Part shown: positions 60,796 to 64,000 of the stretch, piece by piece
Position numbering within the stretch: position 1 is the stretch's first letter
Layout: each line of letters starts with the position of its first letter
Assembly: GCA_028829895.1 (NCBI GenBank)
Contig: CM054178.1
Coordinates: 67,012,835-67,076,834 of the forward strand
Direction: 5' to 3'
DNA length: 64,000 nt
Source of the DNA: Sinotaia quadrata
Lineage: Eukaryota; Mollusca; Gastropoda; Architaenioglossa; Viviparidae
Made by a program: the position numbers and the translations under genes
The notes under the pieces: generated by a model
The model's database searches: none
Seen by the model: the letters and a program-made list of their open reading frames with translations, nothing else
Told to the model about the DNA's origin: nothing

Positions 60796-61345
60796 GTTCT
60801 GGACCACTGGTAAAGGTAATAAAACAATATCATGTACGAACCACTGGGAAACATTGTACATAAATATTGTCCAGATCTGAACCAAAGGTAACACTGGTAC
60901 AAAACTATGCCCCGTTCTGAGGCAGTAACATAGGTGGATTAAATGAGTCCAGTTCTAAATCAGTGGTGAGAGCAGTACAAAATAGTGTCTTTCTGGTAAA
61001 GGTGGAAGAAACAGAGTTCAGTTCTGGACTAGTCGTAAAGGTGAAACAAATCAGAGTTCAGTTCTGGACCAGTTGTAAAGGTGAAACAAAACAGAGTTCA
61101 GTTCTGGACAAGTGGTAGAGACACAAAACAGAGTACAGTTCTGGACAAGTGGTAGAGATACAAAACAGTACAGTTCTGGACAAGTGGTAGAGACACAAAA
61201 CAGAGTTCAGTTCTGGACAAGTGGTAGAGACAAAACAGAGTTCAGTTCTGGACAAGTGGTAGAGATACAAAACAGAGTTCAGTTCTGGACAAGTGGTAGA
61301 GACACAAAACAGAGTTCAGTTCTGGATTAGTGGTAGAGATACAAA
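60796..61345. repeat. 37-bp minisatellite, decayed to the left
   Basis: From 61010 the unit is near ttctggacaagtggtagaga plus cacaaaacagagttcag, with 31- and 34-bp deletion variants. 60796-61010 has older, longer variants of the same motif. Confidence 0.93.
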
Positions 61346-61364
61346 ACAAAATTTGATTGACTTA

Positions 61365-62533
61365 CAGTGTAAAAATGTTGAATCTTCGTGACTCACTTAT
61401 ATGGTCAAAACATTCTGAATGACTTATCATGACCCACTTACATGGTTAAAACATTTTAAATTACTCTTTTGACCCATTTGAATGAGTAAGATATGTTGAA
61501 TGACTCTTCTTGACCATTTACATGGTCAAATCATTTTGAATGACTATTTCTGACCTGCTTCCATGGTCAAAACAGTTTGACTGACTCTTCTTGCCACACT
61601 TATAGTGTAAAAACATTGAATGACTCTTCTCGGCCCACTTACATTGTAAGAACATTTTGAATGACTCGACTTGACCCATTTGGGTCTAAACACTATAGTC
61701 TAACACTATGAATGAGTCAGTTTAACCCACTTACATGGCCTAAACATTTTGAATGACTCAACCTGACCCACTTACCTGTCAAGCATTCTGACTCTTCTTG
61801 ACCCATTTACAATGTACAAACATTTTGAATGACTCGACCTACTTACATGTCAAAACATTCTGACTGTCTCTACTTGTCTCATAGTGTAAAAACATTTTGA
61901 ATGACTCGATTTGACCCACTTACATGGTCTAAGCATTGTGACTGAGTCGATTTGACCCAGTTACATGGATCAAAACATTTTTTGACCCACATACTTCGCA
62001 AAAACATTTTGAGTGACTCTACTTCACCACTTACATAGCCTAAACATTATGAATGAGTCGACTTGACCCACTTACCTGGTCATTTATTTTGAACGACTCG
62101 ACTTGACCCATTTACTTTGCCTAACATTTTGAACGACTCGACTTGACCCATTTACTTGACCTAAACATTTTGAACGACTCGACTTGACCCATTTACTTGG
62201 CCTAAACATTTTGAACGACTCGACTTGACCCATTTACTTGGCCTAAACATTTTGAACGACTCGACTTGATCCACTTACAACAGGGGTGCACAAACCGCGG
62301 CCCGAGACATGGCTCTATGCGGCCCCCGGAGGACTTTATTTCATTATTTGTGTTGTTTTTTTCTACTGAGCAATTGATGTGCAATCTGACTTGCGGCCCC
62401 GCACGCACTAACAATTGGAAATGTGGCCCTCTGGCCTATAAAGTTTGTGCACCCCTTACTTACAAGGTCAAAACATGCTGAATAGTGAAAAACCTACTTA
62501 CAAAGTCAAAACATTTTGAATTGAGTCGACTTA
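61365..62533. repeat. 40-bp minisatellite, about 24 copies, split by a MITE
   Basis: The unit is near aaacattttgaatgactcga plus cttgacccacttacatggtc. The left copies are diverged. The last four before the MITE (62100-62270) are almost identical. The array resumes after 62457. Confidence 0.94.
62281..62457. mobile_element. 177-bp hAT-type MITE with perfect 8-bp target duplication
   Basis: The left terminus caggggtgcacaaac (62281-62295) and right terminus gtttgtgcacccctt (62443-62457) are inverted repeats, differing only at the outermost base. ACTTACAA flanks both sides (62273-62280 and 62458-62465), the 8-bp duplication made by hAT transposases. The CAGGGGTG start and internal gcggcccc motifs are typical of Charlie/ZBED-type hAT ends. 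It has no coding capacity and is non-autonomous. It sits inside a 40-bp minisatellite unit. Confidence 0.93.
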
Positions 62534-63454
62534 CATAAAATCACACAATTTGTCTTTCTTCCATTCTCCACCCTTACCCAGAACCTCGTTATCCATGCAG
62601 TTGGCGTCAGTTCTATATTTCACCTTAATATACTAAATAACTGCACTTTTGTCAACAATTCCTTGATTGGTTAAGAAATTCTCCACTCACTTACAACTTG
62701 TTCCGAAAATTAAACCTTTTCTTAAGAAAATCCTAATGAACCTTTAACGAGACTTGAATAAAACTAGCAGAATGGGAAATTGAAACAGAGGGTCCCAATA
62801 TAAAATAGAAGGTTGACATGCAATCACGATACAAAGATAAGGAATTGTGGTTAATCCTTCCAAGGTCATAGGCATAAACACTATCCACGCGTTTTGCATA
62901 ACTTATTTGACTGTGCTTGTAGAAATCCTATGACGTCATCGAGTGGTCTATAAAAAAAAAAAACCAAGGAGGGATATTTAAAACTCAATGCGGCCAAGAG
63001 TAGCTCGTCAGTTGTCTTGACAACTCTCATATAAATATTTTCTTTCAACATCATCTCTCTTCATCCCCGCCAACCCTCCGTTGACTCGCGCAGAGATGAA
63101 AAATTGTGTTTCCTGCAATGAAGGACAGCCTAATATTTGTAATTATTATTATTATTTGGAAGGGGGAGAGAATTGAGACCGTTTGTTCGTTTAGGTTGTG
63201 CGGGGTTTTCGGTTGTTTTGCTTTCTTGTATTTACACCACCAAGCAGTAGATGTCTGACAAACCGTTTTGATAAATACAGTAAACTTTCTGCACAGACAC
63301 TAAACGCCGAAAAGGTACGTAAACTCTTTTCATTCAATTACTCTCTATTTTTATTAACACAACAAGATGGTTCGGGGATAGACAACCTAGCGAACAAATT
63401 TCAGTCTGTGCTTAGATTCTGCTGCGTTCGACAACGAATTATTTGCACTTAAAA
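62534..63454. other. No gene recognised
   Basis: Unique-looking DNA. An 84-codon frame at 63198-63452 has a hydrophobic start but no recognisable family. Confidence 0.45.
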
Positions 63455-64000
63455 GCATCTCAGTGACGCAAACCAACACAAACATAGGCTATATGCACAA
63501 CACAAACATAGGCTATATGCACAACACAAACGCAGGCCTATATGCACAACACAAATATAGGCCTGTATGCAAAACACAAACATAGGCCTGTATGCAAAAC
63601 ACAAATATAGGCCTGTATGCAAAACACAAACATAGGCTTGTATGCAAAACACAAACATAGGCCTATATGCAAAACACAAACATAGGCTTGTATGCAAAAC
63701 ACAAACATAGGCATGTATGCAAAACACAAACATATTGTATGCAAAACACAAACATAGGCATGTATGCAAAACACAAACATAGGCTTGTTTGCAAAACACA
63801 AACATAGGCTTGTATGCAAAACACAAACATAGGCATGTATGCAAAACACAAACATAGGCATGTATGCAAAACACAAACATATTGTATGCAAAACACAAAC
63901 ATAGGCATGTATGCAAAACACAAACATAGGCATGTATGCAAAACACAAACATAGGCTTGTTTGCAAAACACAAACATAGGCTTGTATGCAAAACACAAAC
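63455..64000. repeat. 25-bp minisatellite running off the window
   Basis: The unit is near gtatgcaaaacacaaacata plus ggctt, with about 21 copies to the edge. Variant types (cttg, catg, attg with a 2-bp deletion, cttgttt) recur in a similar order about 148 bp apart, suggesting a six-unit higher-order repeat. The 180-, 152- and 111-codon minus-strand frames are artefacts. Confidence 0.97.

Noticed and set aside
63449..63998. Cys/Phe/Val-rich open frames of 111-180 codons
   Set aside because: A 25-bp minisatellite that is open in all three minus-strand frames.

Overview
The window looks like AT-rich, gene-poor animal (eukaryotic) DNA: intergenic or deep intronic sequence. I found no host protein-coding gene, rRNA, tRNA or CRISPR array that I can defend. 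There are no bacterial signs such as operons or closely packed long open frames. The organism is most likely a lophotrochozoan, and a mollusc is plausible. The reasons are the very many short-unit minisatellites, long GATA, GAAA, GAGT and CA microsatellites, and degraded ZBED/GTF2IRD2-like hAT transposons and a LINE of kinds common in those genomes. The species cannot be fixed from the sequence alone.

By a hand tally, roughly 30 percent of the window is tandem repeat: more than 40 separate arrays, nearly all with different units of 20-68 bp (a few of 100-128 bp), plus about 15 microsatellites. Most longer open reading frames here are arrays whose unit length is a multiple of three (30, 36, 39, 45 bp) or microsatellites read through. 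They are not genes.

The recognisable mobile elements, left to right, are: a LINE ORF2 C-terminal remnant (3330-4255); a ZBED5-like hAT transposase remnant with an internal 29-bp expansion of its own coding sequence (11646-12440); a dispersed repeat family with four copies or fragments (12437-12965, 20300-21937, 55638-56590, 60603-60795); a 1.28-kb TG...CA insertion with a 5-bp target duplication inside a minisatellite (34060-35341); a 198-bp insertion inside another array (43731-43928); a GTF2IRD2/ZBED-like hAT remnant beside a 52-bp array (50844-52300); and a 177-bp hAT MITE with a perfect 8-bp target duplication inside a 40-bp array (62281-62457).

Layout: 0-10 kb has short minisatellites and the LINE. 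11-13 kb has the first hAT and a dispersed repeat. 16-19 kb has a 30-bp array, a degenerate array and CAT/ATT-rich DNA. 20-25 kb has the largest dispersed-repeat copy, a very homogeneous 61-bp array and a 45-bp array with five evenly spaced TGACGTCA sites. 28-40 kb has an inverted repeat, GATA and GAGT microsatellites, an array split by the LTR-like insertion, an array with an inverted counterpart, and an octamer-bearing array. 41-50 kb has CA-rich DNA, the 39/40-bp array, a segmental duplication and 67-, 36- and 52-bp arrays. 51-64 kb has the second hAT, two more dispersed-repeat copies, several arrays, the MITE and a 25-bp array that runs off the right edge.

No genes work together here. The coherent story is turnover of repeats: arrays expand, transposable elements land in or beside them, and pieces of the elements are themselves amplified.
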